Shown here: piece after piece, positions 24,118 to 37,460 of the stretch
Layout: each line of letters starts with the position of its first letter
How positions within the stretch are numbered: the first letter of the stretch is position 1
Origin: Mansonella perstans
Taxonomy: Eukaryota > Nematoda > Chromadorea > Rhabditida > Onchocercidae
DNA: 64,000 nt
Reading direction: 5' to 3'
NCBI GenBank assembly: GCA_037074765.1
Contig: JBAMDO010000201.1
Location: 35,552-99,551 of the forward strand
The notes under the pieces: model-generated
The model's database searches: none
The model's input: only the letters and a program-made list of their open reading frames with translations
What the model was told of the DNA's origin: nothing
Program-made: the position numbers and the translations under genes

Positions 24118-24430
24118 GCAGTAATGATAATTGTAATTGTAATACTGATAACCTGGAAACAGCATACACTGATAATTGTAATTGCAATTCTGATAAAATA
24201 TAACCAGTATCTGCAGATAACTGCAATCGTTACACTGATAACCTATAAGTAGTACATAGTGATACAATTGGCATATTGATAATCCATAAGCAATATATAC
24301 TGATAGCTATAACTGATTTACTGATAACCTATGAGTCGTGTACACTGATAACTGCAATTTGATATACTTTTAACCCTAAGCAGCATACAATGATAACTAT
24401 AATTGTTATACTGATAATCTACAAGAAATT
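24118..24430. repeat. Decayed minisatellite, unit about 45 bp, about 7 copies
   Basis: Each unit carries ACTGATAACCTATAAGCAGT followed by ATACACTGATAACTGTAATT with many substitutions. It makes the Asn/Cys-rich frame near 24.1 kb, which is therefore not a gene. Confidence 0.85.
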
Positions 24431-26289
24431 ATAAAATGAAAAATTACTGATAGGAAAGCAAAGATGATCTTTAAATTCTTTTAAAATTAATTTGTTTTTT
24501 TTTTGATATGATAAAAAATTATGATATACTTTTGTTGATAATTCACGGAAGAAGTCCTCTATTGATTAATGATAAGAGATTTTCATTCGTTGAAAGAATA
24601 AAGAATGGAAATTGACCAGTGTGATTTTAATTTATAATTATTATAATTAGTCATCGTTATCTAACCAAACATGGGTTACGATAGCAATACTTTAAAGGAT
24701 GTTGATTCAGCATGACATATCATCAATGTATTATGTGTCACATCAAGTACATCACTTATTTCGAGTATTTGTAGTAAAAATGACAAAAAACAATATGCAA
24801 AGAATGATTTGTCGAATCTCAAAATATGTTTTGTTTTTTTCTTTGCTCTCGCTATTGCTCAATATATTTGATAATTTTAACACTCTTCTTTTATATTCAT
24901 CAGTATTTTTAGAAGGATTTTAAGGCCATATTTTTTTCAATGCAATTTTTAAAAATTGAATTTTTTAAAATTAAAATTCTAAGCTTATCAAAATTTATCG
25001 TTATTGAATTTTGTTTATACAATCTTGGCTTTCAGATACTTTCAATTAATTGTTTGATTGTCTCTTTGTATTTGCTCGCATTATAATTCACTATTACTAC
25101 GCTAATCAACAATCAGATTAAATTAAAATTAGAAATCAAATTTCCAACAATAAATTTTAATCAGATTAACTGAAATTAAAAATTAAAATTTATTTACATA
25201 TTTTATTAAAAGGGAATTAATGATTTCAATATTTTTCAAATTACCGAATGTCACTTGTTAACTGTTTCATCATTATCATCATTATCATTATCACAACTTC
25301 ATTTATCATGTGATATTATTATCTATCTATCAACGCTATCAACATTCATGATACTATCATCGCTTGTTACGGATTAATAAACCATTATATGTCAACAACA
25401 TGTGTCAACGTTTTTCATTTTTTATCCATTACGCATCGCATCAACATCACATGCCATTTATGATCGTCCATTATGCGTAACCATTTTTATCAACAAAACT
25501 TTTACTGCAATATCATTAATGATACAGTGTTGCTCGGTGCTCATTTATTTGCAAACCATTTGCGCTTGTTTTCCTGTACTTATCATAGCCGTATTAAGTA
25601 TCTCGTGCTAAATCAGTATTACCATTGTAATATATGTCAGATTCAGTAAGGTGATTAATTAATTATTCATTCTTTATGCAATACCTTTTTTATGTCAATT
25701 TATTATGTTGTAAAGTAGAAAATTTTTTAAAAGTCTTTCTGAAAGCAATAATCACGCGCGCTATGTTGAAAATCAATTGTTCCACGTACGCAAACATTAC
25801 CACGTAAATCTACGTTACCCTGGACACTTTACTTATCCAAATGAAAAGGTAAAGTAGTTTGTAATTTTGAGCTTCTCTTTCTCTATTGCATATTTGATTG
25901 ATTAGGCATCATAGACATTATAAAATGGGCAACAAGTAGACCTCAACTTTGTCCTTTGTACTTCAATTAATTGAACTTATTCAATTATCATATTTATCAC
26001 CGTAAGATGATGCTCTTGGAATTTCCATAGAATTTCAAATAAATAAAACTGTCAAGTGGATAAAGTGGGGAGAAAAATGGACAGTAACGAATTTGATATC
26101 TTACTTTTCCTAAAAATACAGCACCTAATTGGACCAAGTTAGGAACAGAATAAGTTGAAGCCAAGTTAGGAATTAGATAGAAAAATTTGCATAAATTGTA
26201 CAATAAATGATGTTGTATGTAATATTTCTATCATTAACATGTATATTTAAAAGCATATCCTAACTTTTACAATACATAAAGGTATATCA

Positions 26290-26360
26290 CCGACACGCAG
26301 ACAAACACGCAGAAACACGCTGATACACACACGCAGACATACACACACACACACACACAC
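26290..26360. repeat. CA microsatellite with ACGC interruptions
   Basis: CACGCAGACA-type steps passing into a pure (AC)n run at 26341-26360. Confidence 0.9.
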
Positions 26361-27354
26361 AATTGAGGTACAAAGCTAAGGGGTTTTTTTTACGTGTGCG
26401 TATTGGGCGTATTAGGCAAGGCGCTAGCTAACGAAGTGCGAAGATGAAATTTTTGCAGCATTTAAATTTCCATTTAAAAAATACAACTATATCGTATATA
26501 ATTATTGTAAATGTTCATCAATTACTTTCACCGCCTTCTTTCCTACTTAATTATCAGTTATTTATCTCTTAATAATTTACTCTAATCACTGTTGTTTACT
26601 TTTCTTCAATGAGTATAATTTAAAAAAGAAACAAATTAATTGGAAAACAGTTATTTAACGTATTCACAATTTTTTTTTTTTTTTTTTTTTTTGCCAGTTT
26701 ATTTCTCTTTCTCAAAGAAACAATCTTTGCAGTTGTTTATTCAATAATTAAACGCTTAATTTTTTTTTTTAAACACTTAATAATTATCAAAAGCGGAAAG
26801 TGCAATTTACCGGAATAAGTAACAGGAATTACAGATCATTTTAAATTAAGTTTATTTCACTAGACTTCCATCATTCATTTATTAACTTATAATTAATTAT
26901 TCATAACTTATTAGTTAAATGCAAAATGCATCCAACACATTCAATTAGTACTTGACAGGTTTTTTTTTCCCCGACAGAACTAGACATTATCCGGAAATTT
27001 ACACCAAAAAAAATCTTCACGACGATTGTATTATAGGTTTTTTGTTCTGTTCTGTTTTGTTTCCTTCTGTTATCTAGCTACACGGAAAATTTGCTGTAAA
27101 GAAAAGTCTTCAGAAATCTTTCTGGAACTAAACTTGCTGCAAAAAAAAAATCGCCAGGAATTTTTCTGGAACGAAATTTGTTACCTTTGAAAAAATAATG
27201 ACAGGTAATAATAATAATAATTGTTATTTTAATTAAACGAAATCACAATAATTTATATTTAACAGTTGAAAAGATTGCTAAATTTATCAGCAGGTATCAT
27301 GCTGGGAAATAATTGCTTTTCAGTGTGATACGTATGTGGATACGTGCGTGATAT

Positions 27355-27447
27355 GTATGTGTATATGTGTGTGTGTATGTGTGTGTGTATGTGTGTGTGT
27401 ATGTGTGTGTGTATGTGTGTGTGTATGTGTGTGTGTATGTGTGTGTG
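27355..27447. repeat. GT microsatellite with 10-bp higher-order unit
   Basis: Unit GTGTGTGTAT repeated eight times or more with little change. It creates long Cys/Val and Thr/His frames on the two strands. Confidence 0.95.
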
Positions 27448-28489
27448 ATAAATGTATGCGACAAGTTCAGGTTTTGCATTTTACATTTTTGCACTTCAAA
27501 ATCAAAATGATATTTGTAAAACATTTTGAGAATGGAGATAAGTAGAAATAATGTAATGGAAAATTTTCAGCAAAAAGAATAAGAATTAAGGATGAAAATG
27601 ACAGAGACAGAAAAAGGAAGGAGAGAAAGAGAGAGCGGTAAAGAGAAAGATGAAGAGGAAGTTAAGGATATTTTAAACAAACCTGTCCGATATTCTCATC
27701 AATTTTAAATTGACTTTATTTGAAATGCATTAAACAAAAAACAAAAAAAAAAAAGAACTAGTTCCAAATCCGCAATAAAGAAGAATGAAGAATATTTTTG
27801 CTTCATACCAATTTTTCTTCCTTCAATATAGCCAAATTATTTCCATGCCTTATTCAAATTTAAATCTATTATTAAATTTGCATATAACAAATTACAATCA
27901 TTATTTCGTCGCTCATAATTTATTCCAAACAAAGTAATTTCTTTTCCATTAATTTTTCTCTCTCCCTCTCCCACTCTCTTTTTCCCTTTCTCTTTCCACG
28001 CAACATTATGAGTGTAATTTTAATTAATAAAATTTAAATACTTTTATTAATTGACAATTTTTTTCTAAATTACATTTTACAAAAAGCGAAAAAATTCCGG
28101 CAACAGATCAATACATGCATATTTATTATTATTGAAGTTTTTAAAGATTTATAATAATTTATTTAATACTTTAATAAGTACTTTTATATCTAACAGTTCA
28201 AAAATTTTAAACTTTGTTTTAAAATTTAAATATCAATTTATTTTCAGTTTTCCGATTTTATGTGATTTTTCCGATTATTATCCATTTAGCAATATATGTC
28301 AATTTTTCTTTCTTTTTTTTAAATTTTTTTCAAAAAAATTAAACTTTGGAAATTTTTCTGGAAGAATATTTAAAAGAATCGTTTAAATTATTCATTTCTA
28401 ACTATTACACAAAAACATATAAGTGATTTCGTTGCATGCATTTCATTAACATTAATTTTTTAGCATATAGATTTGGAAAAAGAAAAATG

Positions 28490-28528
28490 TTAGAGAGAGA
28501 GAGAAAGAGAAAGGGAGAGAGAAAGAGA
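28490..28528. repeat. GA-rich purine tract
   Basis: (GA)n with AAAG and GGGAG variants; a similar tract lies at 27600-27660. Confidence 0.85.
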
Positions 28529-29309
28529 TGAATTTAATTATTATTGTCCATTTAATTCACTTCAACTATTATTTGTCCATTTTATTCACTTCGGTTATTA
28601 TTGCCCATTTATTAATAATAATTCTGTAACAGAAATTCTGACCACATTTGGAAACGAAAGAGTTTATAAAAATAATAGAAAATAGACGGAGTTGTAAAGA
28701 TAATTAGATTAATTAGTAAGTAAATATTTGAAGTTGTAAATATAAATATAAAAAAAAGAATGAAGTTAAATTGGAGAATTTATTTATGTTAACGGAACAC
28801 AAAGAACAGACATATCTCAACGAAGTTCAAATTAGTCCCTTTTTCCAATTTTTCCCAATGAAAATTTCATAGTTCATTTTAAAATCTAAATAATATTTAG
28901 TTCAGGAGAAAATTTCCAGTTTAAATTTTCCGACGATTTTCAACTTCAATAATAAATAATTTAAATGGGAAAAAAGAGAAAAGAAGTCCAATTTTTGGAA
29001 AGCCTGTTTTATTTCAATTTAAATTTAAAAAAAGAAATATTTTTGATAAACTTTTATTTTTTTTCTAAAGAGAATGGTTATTTATTTTTGTTATTTATTT
29101 TTATTGAGCTTATCTCCTTGTGTAATTTTATTACAAACAAGTTTGTTGTTTCTGTTAATAAAGACAGGTTTATCGAACTGTTATTTCCATGATATATAAT
29201 GATGATTTTAGCTGATACACAAAATTTGCGCAATTTAAAATTCAAGTTTTTCAAATCGGCTAATATCTTTTTTATCTTGCATTCACGATAAAGTGTATGC
29301 GTGTATGTC

Positions 29310-29525
29310 TATGTGAAATTTTGAATTGTTAAATTTATGAATTATTTGAATTTGTTCCCATTTTCAATTGTGTGTGTGCGTGTATGTGTGTGTATGTGTG
29401 TGTATGTGTGTGAAATTTTGAATTCTTAAATTTATGAATTATTTGAATTTGTTCCCATCTTCAATTATGTGTCTGTGAAATTTTGAATTGTTAAATTTAT
29501 TGAACTTTTTAAATTTGTTCCCATC
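29310..29525. repeat. Three-copy tandem repeat with GT linkers
   Basis: Three copies of a segment starting GTGAAATTTTGAATTGTTAA and ending TTTGTTCCCATCTTCAATT, separated by GTGTGTATG runs of different length. Confidence 0.85.
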
Positions 29526-30578
29526 TTTCAATTATTCACTAAATGTATCGCAAAAAGATATTTCCATTTCCAATTTAAGTTCGATAATGTGTGTGTGAAT
29601 AAGATAAGGTTTATTACAAAATCTTTGTCTATATTGCTATTATTTCATAATTTTTAAGTTCAAGTGAAAAAAGTTCTGCTGCAACTGCTATACTTGACTA
29701 CTTAATCATTTAATTTTATATTATTTCACAGTTCCTAAATTTGAGTCCAACTTCTGCTAACAATTACTAATGAAAATGTGTGTGTTTTTTTTTTGTTGAT
29801 GATATTTGCTAGGTTAGTATAAATTAAACATTTATAACTGCGAATTGTTATTTATAAGATTAAATTAAAATTTTTAAAATGTTCAAATTTATATTAAAGT
29901 TAAAATTATGCCTGAAAGGAAGATTTATTAAAAAAAAGGGAAGAATAAATTGAACAACGCTGGAAAAATTAATTGGAATTAGTTAAATTAATATTTGAGG
30001 TAATAAAAGAAGAGGTTAAAAAAAATTGAGCGATGAATTTTTACAATTCGTTGGAAATTTTATTAATCAATTTTTATGAATTAATTAAAATAACACTTTT
30101 TTGATGAAAAAGATTTATTTTAGTTTTTAAGTAAACAATTTCCTTATCAACTCTGTTTTTCTCTTTCATTAAAAAGATTTTAACCTTTCCTTTGTTTTAC
30201 GCACAAAAATCTCTGTTGGTTATTTACGCAAAATTTTATTATTTAAATTATTAAAACTCTTTTTATTTATTTGTAATTCCACAAGGTCGAAGATTAAAAA
30301 AAAAAATTTTCTGTAAAAAGAGACTGTAATTTAAAATTTGCCTAAATGACCTGCCTAAATGATTTAGTAGCAGCTAATTAGCTCCAAATATTATGGTAAT
30401 TATTACAAAAAACATTAAAAGATCATTATGTTTTTTTTGTGCTAATCAAAACGAATTAAATCGTCAGAAAGATGGTAAAGATATTCATTTGGAAAACTGA
30501 AATTTTAATTTGCTTCAGTTTCTTTCCGAAGAAATCTTTCCAATCAAAATCATTCATCTATATCATTGTACCACAAAC

Positions 30579-30584
30579 TTCAGA
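30579..30584 (+). promoter_or_regulatory. Candidate trans-splice acceptor next to the channel-gene ATG
   Basis: CTTCAG ends at 30583, one base before the ATG at 30585. This spacing fits a spliced-leader site. No upstream in-frame ATG is present, so the site also supports this start. Confidence 0.4.
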
Positions 30585-31981
30585 ATGCTTGAAACAACGG
30601 CAACGCTGTTAATAATTTTCTCTGCGATATTATCACTGACCGCAAATGGTGAAGAAACCGCTACCGTAAACAGTGAAGAAACGGTTACCGTAAAGGCAGA
30701 AATTCCACAAAATTTTGAACCAGTTCCAAATTTATTGAATACATGTCAATATTTAAGAAATTTATCGGGTAAAGGTTATTTTTTTTTTACACAACTTATT
30801 AATTTGAAAAAAAATATTAAAGAAATTTAAGTTTAAAAAAAAATTTTAAAAAACTTCAATTTAAAAAAAAGAAAGTTTAAAAAATAAATTATTAAACTTG
30901 ATTCAAAATGCTTATTTAGTATAAAATTTGTTTTTTTTTTTGTTAATAATATTATTATTATTTATTATTTAATTATTTAAACACTGACGAATTCATTTAT
31001 AGCAGTGCTATTATTTCGTATTTGATTATTTGAATACTGAGGAAATTATTTACAGCAGTACTATTATTTGATATTTAATTAATTGATATATTGATGAATT
31101 CATTTATAGTAATCCTTTATTTTTTATTTAATTATTTGAATACATAAAAACTTATTTATACATTTTGCATTGTGCTGTTACTGAGCATTTCACTATTTGA
31201 ATGCTGAAGGATTTTATTTATAATAATACTGTTATTTGTTACTTAATTATTTGAATAGTCATAACCTTATTTATCTAATTTGCATTTTTAGATATTGAAA
31301 CACTAAATCGACATCAGTATGAAGTGCTCGAACAATGCTTGTATTATTACTTGGCAGGAGAAGCTCAACGAAAATCGCAGTATTTTAGTGCAATTCAAGC
31401 AATTGCCGCCATTCCACCGGAAACTGCTGGTCCAAAAGGATCGCGAATTCGAATACTTTTTGAACAGATAACACTACAGCATTTTGTCATGGTAAGGTAA
31501 TGATGATAATAATGATAGATAATAGCAGTGGCAATGATAATGATGATGTTAACAGCATTCTGCGCTGATAAGCAACTGATAGTAATAGTAATAATAACAG
31601 TGAAGACAGTTGAAAATGGAACATGAGTAATTAAATTGAAGGAAGATTTTGAACGGTAATTTATCCTAATTAAATGAATCATGAATGCAAATTTGATTGA
31701 TAAAATGATGATTAAAATTTCGTAATAAATAATTAATTTGATTGAATCAATTAATTTTAATTGATTAACAAGTAGTGATAATAATTATAATTAATAAATA
31801 ATGAAATTATGTATTTATTCGATTTATATATGACAAATAAAACAATAATAATGCAACAATAATAATAATAGAGATAATAATTTCTAATAAAATTATGCAT
31901 TTATTTGTTTTAAATTAACTAACTAATTTCAACCCAAATCATGCAAATAAATATTTGCATTTATTTGATAACTTTTTGCTC

Positions 31982-32013
<32 letters not shown>

Positions 32014-35000
32014 TAACTTTTATTTTTCTCAGAAATTGGCGCAAATTGTATAAAATATACAATAAGTTCTTCAGGGATAATTTTAATCATCGAAAAATCA
32101 AAGATCAAAATGTTGCAGTCATTTTAAAGCAAAATTTCATTTATTATTAAAAGTTATTCACAGTAAAGAGAGTAAAAACTATCTGCGCATTCGTAGACGG
32201 TTTTTTCAATATTTTATTAAATTCAACTGTAATCGATTTTTTCTTCTTTGTTTTAGCCACAGGGATTCATTTAAATTGGGTAAAATAAAAATTATTAAAT
32301 GGCATAAAAAGCGGATAATGCGGAATTAAATAAATAACACAGAAGAAATAATAACCATCTTTTAAGTTAACTACTTTTTTTCCATGTATTGAATTTTTAT
32401 AAAATTACAAAATTAATTAAACTACTGAAAGTAAATTTAAATTTTTTTTAGAATGAATTCCTGAAAGAGTTAAACATTAATGGTTATATTACTGTATTTT
32501 GGAACGATAATCGGCTTAGTTGGAGTGCGGAACACTGGAAATTGAGAAAGCTGGAAATTAATTCCGTTAGTCATATCTGGGTACCGATGCTTAGTGCCCA
32601 AACGTAATGAATGTTAATTCAGCCTTTTTTTTTTCAAGATCAAATTATATATAAAGAATAGTACATAAAATAAAATTACTTTGAAATATAATGTACATTA
32701 AAAAAATAGCTTTGAAATACAAGAAATATAATTTGTTTCAAAACTTTTCCATGTAAATTATTTCACAGCAGTGCATTATTAAAAATTTTAAATTTTAATT
32801 CCAGAATTAAAAATTTTTAAATTTTAATTTTTTTTCAAGATTAAATTTAGATCTATTCAAATTTAATTTTTTTTATCGTTTACAGCATTTGTTAAGAATT
32901 CAAAACTAATATTTTGGAAAGTTCAAATTGAATGTTTTATTGATCGCATTAATTTAAAATTTTTTTTAATTAAAAATTTTTTTTTGTTAAAGATATGATA
33001 CGGCAGTTCGTAATGGTGATTTAATGGAGATAAGGCGTGTATCGATTAGTAATAATGGCACCATTCGAGCGATCATCAATTTTTCACTTCGAACATTCTG
33101 TGATGAATCAGATTTTCAAAATTTTCCAAACGATATGTACAAATGTTGCTATCAAATTGAACCACACATTAATCAGGTTCTATTCAAAGAAAAGAAAAAA
33201 AACCACTCGATTTAAATTTTCTAAAATTTACAATCCCACAACTCAAATTTTTCATTTTAATTTCATTTTTTCATTTTCACTTTAGTTTCATTTTTCATTT
33301 TCATTTTTTTTTCAGTAATTCATTTTAATGTTGCTTTTAACTTTTCTAAAATCACCTTCGATTAATTAAACTTTAACTTATAATTATTTTTTTTAATTAC
33401 TGATAAAATAAGTAAAAAAAAAGATATATGAACTACTAACAGGGTGGATTAGAACTTGTCGCCACAGGTCGTCCAGTTTTTACGGATACGAAATATTTTC
33501 GTGACTACGGTTGGTATATTTCTGGTACCATACCAACTGTACAAATAATGCAAGATTCACAAATTTCACAAGTGCGCACTTTTTTTCTTTAAAAATTAAA
33601 ATTTTATTTTTCACATAATGTCATTCATGTAATTACAATTTGCTTTAATTACTGAAAAAAAAAGAAATTTTGATATAATTGTCAAAATATTTGTTAGGAA
33701 AAATATTTTTTGTGTGACAAATTTAAAAGAAAATTTTTAAAAAAAAAACTCTTTCAAAAATTAAAATTAAAATTTTTTGAATAGTTCGAAATATATGAAA
33801 ATTTCAGCTTGGTTTTTGTTTAAATTTGAAACGCTCAACAAAATCATTGCAAATGGAATTATCACTGCCGAATACAATTACATCAATTCTTTTCCTGTTG
33901 ACACCATTTCTGGGACAAATTCATTTGCAAATTTTTGCAAAATTATTCATCCTTTTTCTACAATTTTCAACACTTCAACTTTTCGCCACACTTATCACAC
34001 CACATTTTAGCTCCTCAGCTGCAACACCAAATATATGTATGTATTTTGTTATTTTCTTAAATTTAATAAAATATTTTTTTAAATTCAATAAAAGAAAAAC
34101 ATTTAGCAAAATAAGCTTAGCAGTAATATTTTTCACCGCACTTTTTTATCCTATTTTTTTTACCGTATTTTTTTCTAATAAGACAAAATTATAATCAAAA
34201 AGGTTTATTTTATTTTATTTATTTATTTTTTGTTATCTTTTTGTTAAACAATTATTTAGCATTTTTTTGGAATTCACAATTAAATAAAATTAGTAAATCT
34301 AATAAATTAAATCCTTTGCATAAATAAATTTAATTAATTTTAATTGATGTGCAGATGCCATAATCAAGTTAGGAAATTTGATTTACTAATACTAATATAA
34401 TAATTATAGATTTGAAATCTTTTTTTTTGCAGCGCGATTTTTAATATTTGCAGTAGAATAATTAATAAATTTAATTTGCTGTATCAATATTAATCGATAA
34501 ATTTAATGAATTTGATTTGCTATGGAATAATTAGTAAATTGCAATAAAACAATTAGTAAATTTGAATTGCGATAAAATAATTAGCAAATATTAATCACTT
34601 TTTTTTTGCAGTGCGATTTTTGCAATTTGCTACACTACTTAATACATTCAGTATATCAATCTCCATTATGCTATGGACATGTGGTAAAATTCGTCGGAAT
34701 CTTCCACCATGGCATTGGCTTATAAGGTTAATTAATTTCATACTTTAATTTATTTTATAGAAATTTCAATTAACAAAAACTTTAACAATTAATTGAAGTA
34801 AGAAAATGAGTAGCTTGAATCAAGTAGACTGATTTTTCAAGTTTTCAGTTTTTCACAAACAAATTCAGTAAACGTGCAATATTAAAATGGGTAATTAATT
34901 AATTATTTTTTTTTGTTTTAATTACTTTTTAATTATTACTGAAATGACTTCTAAAATTTTTGCTGTGCAAGATCGATCGATAATTTGAGCTAACCACAAA

Positions 35001-35437
35001 TAAAAAAAGATCTGACAGTATGTGTGTATATATTTTGCAGGACATTAAAGCTTATAAAAGCTTATCAGTAGGTGTATTTTTCAAGGTGTGTATGTATTTG
35101 TGTATGTATTTGTCTGTGTGTGTTTGTACTTTGTAGGTATCGGCGCTCATCAGTGAATATGTTTTTTTAAAGAGAAATAAGGAATTTAACAAATGGAGTT
35201 ATTTTCAAGATATTAAAGCTTATCAGTAGGTGTATTTTCAGGACATCACAGCTTATCAATAGGTGTATTTGTATCTTTAATTCAATGGATAGTTGCATAT
35301 CAATAAATCAAAATGATAAAACAACGACAATAAGTAATTATCAGCAAGATTGGACGAATGCATTTGTTGCAATACATGGCGTATTCGTATTTGTCGTATC
35401 ATTTATCTTCATTATTGGCTATTTGATGTTGTCATAA
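30585..35437 (+). CDS. Divergent Cys-loop ligand-gated ion channel subunit (complete, 8 exons, 455 aa)
   Basis: Exons: 30585-30768, 31292-31491, 32452-32603, 32993-33176, 33443-33571, 33808-34036, 34612-34726, 35263-35437; all phases agree. A subunit of a pentameric channel of the plasma membrane. Signal peptide: residues 1-21 (LLIIFSAILSLTA). Ligand-binding half: FWNDNRLSW and IWVPM are family positions; the Cys-loop is C215..C230 around FQNFPNDMYKCC, one residue longer than the usual 13 and with a third Cys next to it. Transmembrane segments: M1 about 301-321 (SLPNTITSILFLLTPFLG), M2 about 325-347 (LFILFLQFSTLQLFATLI), M3 about 361-380, M4 about 431-453, then stop. No PAR motif of anion channels and no GEK of nicotinic channels before M2, so ion selectivity is open; loop C lacks the CC pair of nicotinic alpha subunits. 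The M3-M4 loop is short (about 45 residues). Orphan nematode LGC-type subunit is the safest name. Confidence 0.9.
31982..32010. repeat. Poly(A) run of 29 in channel intron 2
   Basis: Uninterrupted A homopolymer. No transposon body is visible next to it. Confidence 0.95.
34382..34611 (+). repeat. Tandem repeats in channel intron 6, including a copy of the exon 7 acceptor
   Basis: Four to five loose copies of AATAATTAGTAAATTTGAATTGC fill the intron. At 34422-34448 a poly-T, GCAG and CGCGATTTTT block copies the true exon 7 border (GCAG then TGCGATTTTT at 34612). Confidence 0.8.
35041..35270 (+). repeat. Triplicated splice-acceptor cassette before channel exon 8
   Basis: The core CTTATCAGTAGGTGTATTTT occurs at 35061-35080, 35219-35238 and (with AATAG) 35252-35270, each preceded by a GACATTAAAG-like stretch. 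Each copy contains an AG|G acceptor in the same phase. The last one fits the canonical exon 8. Confidence 0.9.
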
Positions 35438-36309
35438 CATGGTAGTGTATGACGAGTGTGAACAAATGTCATCATTTATATTTAAGTTTAAAAAAGATCA
35501 AAAAGGGTCGAAGTATTACAAGCTATTATAAATGTCTATAAATTATTGACAATGTTTTTTACGTCCTGAATGTGAGTATTTTTTCATGAAAAAAATGAGT
35601 ATTTTTTCATGAAAAAAACTTTTTTTTTGTTGTAAAATTGTCATTCGATTTGAAAGTGATAACATATGATAAGGAAAAAAAGTTTCTTTGTTTTTTTCCA
35701 CCTATTTCATTAATTATTTATGAATGATTAAAAAATGAAGCATGAAATTACCGAAATCATTAATCATTATCATTAACTAAAAGAATTCTGAACTTATCAC
35801 TATCATTAGCTGTAAAAACTCTGAAATTATTAATCATTATTATTAGCTGTCCAATTTCTGAACTCATACAAAAGCCAATCAATTAGGCAAGTAAATGTTC
35901 TGTTGTAATTACTGCAAAAAATCATAATTTCATTAGTAACTTGATAAATTAATTGAAATTTTGGTCACAGAATTTCATTTCTTTCATTGTGCAAATTATT
36001 TTTGAATTGTTTTAACAATAAATTTAACAGATGGAATTTAAGCAAAAGTGAATTTTTTGTTAATTCTTGAAATTCATTCTTTTGATTATGAATATAATTA
36101 TTGTAAATAATCATAATCTTATTAATAGATTATCAGCAAAATTAAAAAATGTTTTTATTCCTTCCTCTCCTATCGTTTTCAATCTTTTCATTGGAAATTT
36201 GAAAAATATCAAAGCAGACGATTAATTAGTTGATTAAATCATTAATGATTGACTGATTGACCTCTAAACCTTTATACCTATTTAAATCTCAGAGAAAGTA
36301 CCTGAAGAA

Positions 36310-36560
36310 TAATCTATCGAAATATTTAAAAGAAATCGCATTAAGTAATAATTAAAAGTGTTTTGAGTAATAATTAATCAGCAATTAATTTCGTTTTAAT
36401 AATCAATCTAATCACTTATTCAGGAATAACCTATCGAAATATTACATGTTAATAAAAATCATCTTAAGTTAGTAAAAAAAATCATAATTAAGAGTGCTTT
36501 GAGTAATAATTAATTAACAATTAATTTCTTTTTAATAATCAATTTAATAGATGTTTTTTG
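36310..36560. repeat. Tandem duplication, unit about 115-130 bp
   Basis: Two copies start GAATAATCTATCGAAATATT / GAATAACCTATCGAAATATT and share TTGAGTAATAATTAAT and TTTAATAATCAATCTAAT. Confidence 0.85.
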
Positions 36561-37189
36561 AATCATTAAGCTCAAATATTAATTAAGAATGGCGTTGCAT
36601 TTTTACCATCACAACCTGATCATTAAAATTACTTATTTGGTACCGTCGAAAATTCCAGTACAATTAAATTTATGATACAATTAAGAGAATTTTTAAAACT
36701 GGTATTTGAAAAGAAAAAAAGGAGATTCAAAGAAAAATATTTGTCATCTATCAATTCTGAATTTTGTCATCTGTTTAGAAGAATTCGTTTATTTGCAAGG
36801 AGGATTGAAAATTGGAAAGGAAAACAAAAATTTCTTCCTGAAAAAAATTTATTTCGAAATTTTACTTAAAAGGAAAAATTTAACTGATAAAATTTCTCAA
36901 ATTCCATTCTTCAAGTTTTTTTTTTTTGTTTGTTCCATTTCAATTTAATTAGCGTAATAGGAAAAGAAAAAAAGAAACAAGGAAAAATTTTATAATTCTA
37001 ACGAAACAAAATAAAGAAAAACCTGAAATTTGAACATTTTTAAAATTAAATTGAACCAGATATTTTTCTCGTGGTAAAAAATTTAAATTATTTTTGTTCC
37101 ATTATTGATGAGTGTTACTCTTATTATTTATGCAAGCATAATTATCATAAATATTGATGGAAGAATCGGAATTAATTAAAGAATTCTTT

Positions 37190-37460
37190 CAAGTTACTAA
37201 TTAGAACTAATCAAAGTGTTGTCTTTCTTATTAGAATTGATTATTAGACTAGGGTTTGTTCAATTTACTAATTAGAATTAATCAAAAGTCTCTCTTATTA
37301 GAATTAATTAAAGAGCTTTTTCGACTTACTAGTTAGAATTAATGAAGGAGTTTTGGCAACTTACTAATTAGAATTAATCAAAGAGCCTTTCTTATTAGAA
37401 CTGATGGTTAGAATTAAAGAGTTTTTTAAACTTACTGATTAAAATTAATCAAAAAATTTT
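37190..37460. repeat. Minisatellite based on ACTAATTAGAATTAATCAAAG
   Basis: Six or so copies with unit length near 45-55 bp and variable ends (AGAGCTTTTT, AGAGCCTTTC). Confidence 0.85.

Larger units (their letters stand above)
23768..30584. other. Gene-poor, repeat-rich intergenic region
   Basis: About 6.8 kb with no exon I can support. Contains a 45-bp minisatellite (24.1-24.4 kb), CA and GT microsatellites, GA-rich runs (27.60-27.66 and 28.49-28.53 kb) and a three-copy repeat at 29.3-29.5 kb, all listed separately. Its right end is the promoter side of the channel gene. Confidence 0.5.

Noticed and set aside
25402..25611. 69-codon plus frame with several Cys and Ile
   Set aside because: Lies in an ATCA-rich low-complexity stretch; no signal peptide or splice context.
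27297..27545. Cys/Val-rich and Thr/His-rich frames
   Set aside because: Translation of a GT microsatellite on both strands.
31982..32010. Poly(A) run as a retroposon tail
   Set aside because: No element body, target duplication or coding remnant next to it.
36672..36948. Overlapping Lys/Phe-rich frames between the channel and CAPON-like genes
   Set aside because: Composition follows the AT-rich base content; no acceptor, donor or start context that links it to a gene.
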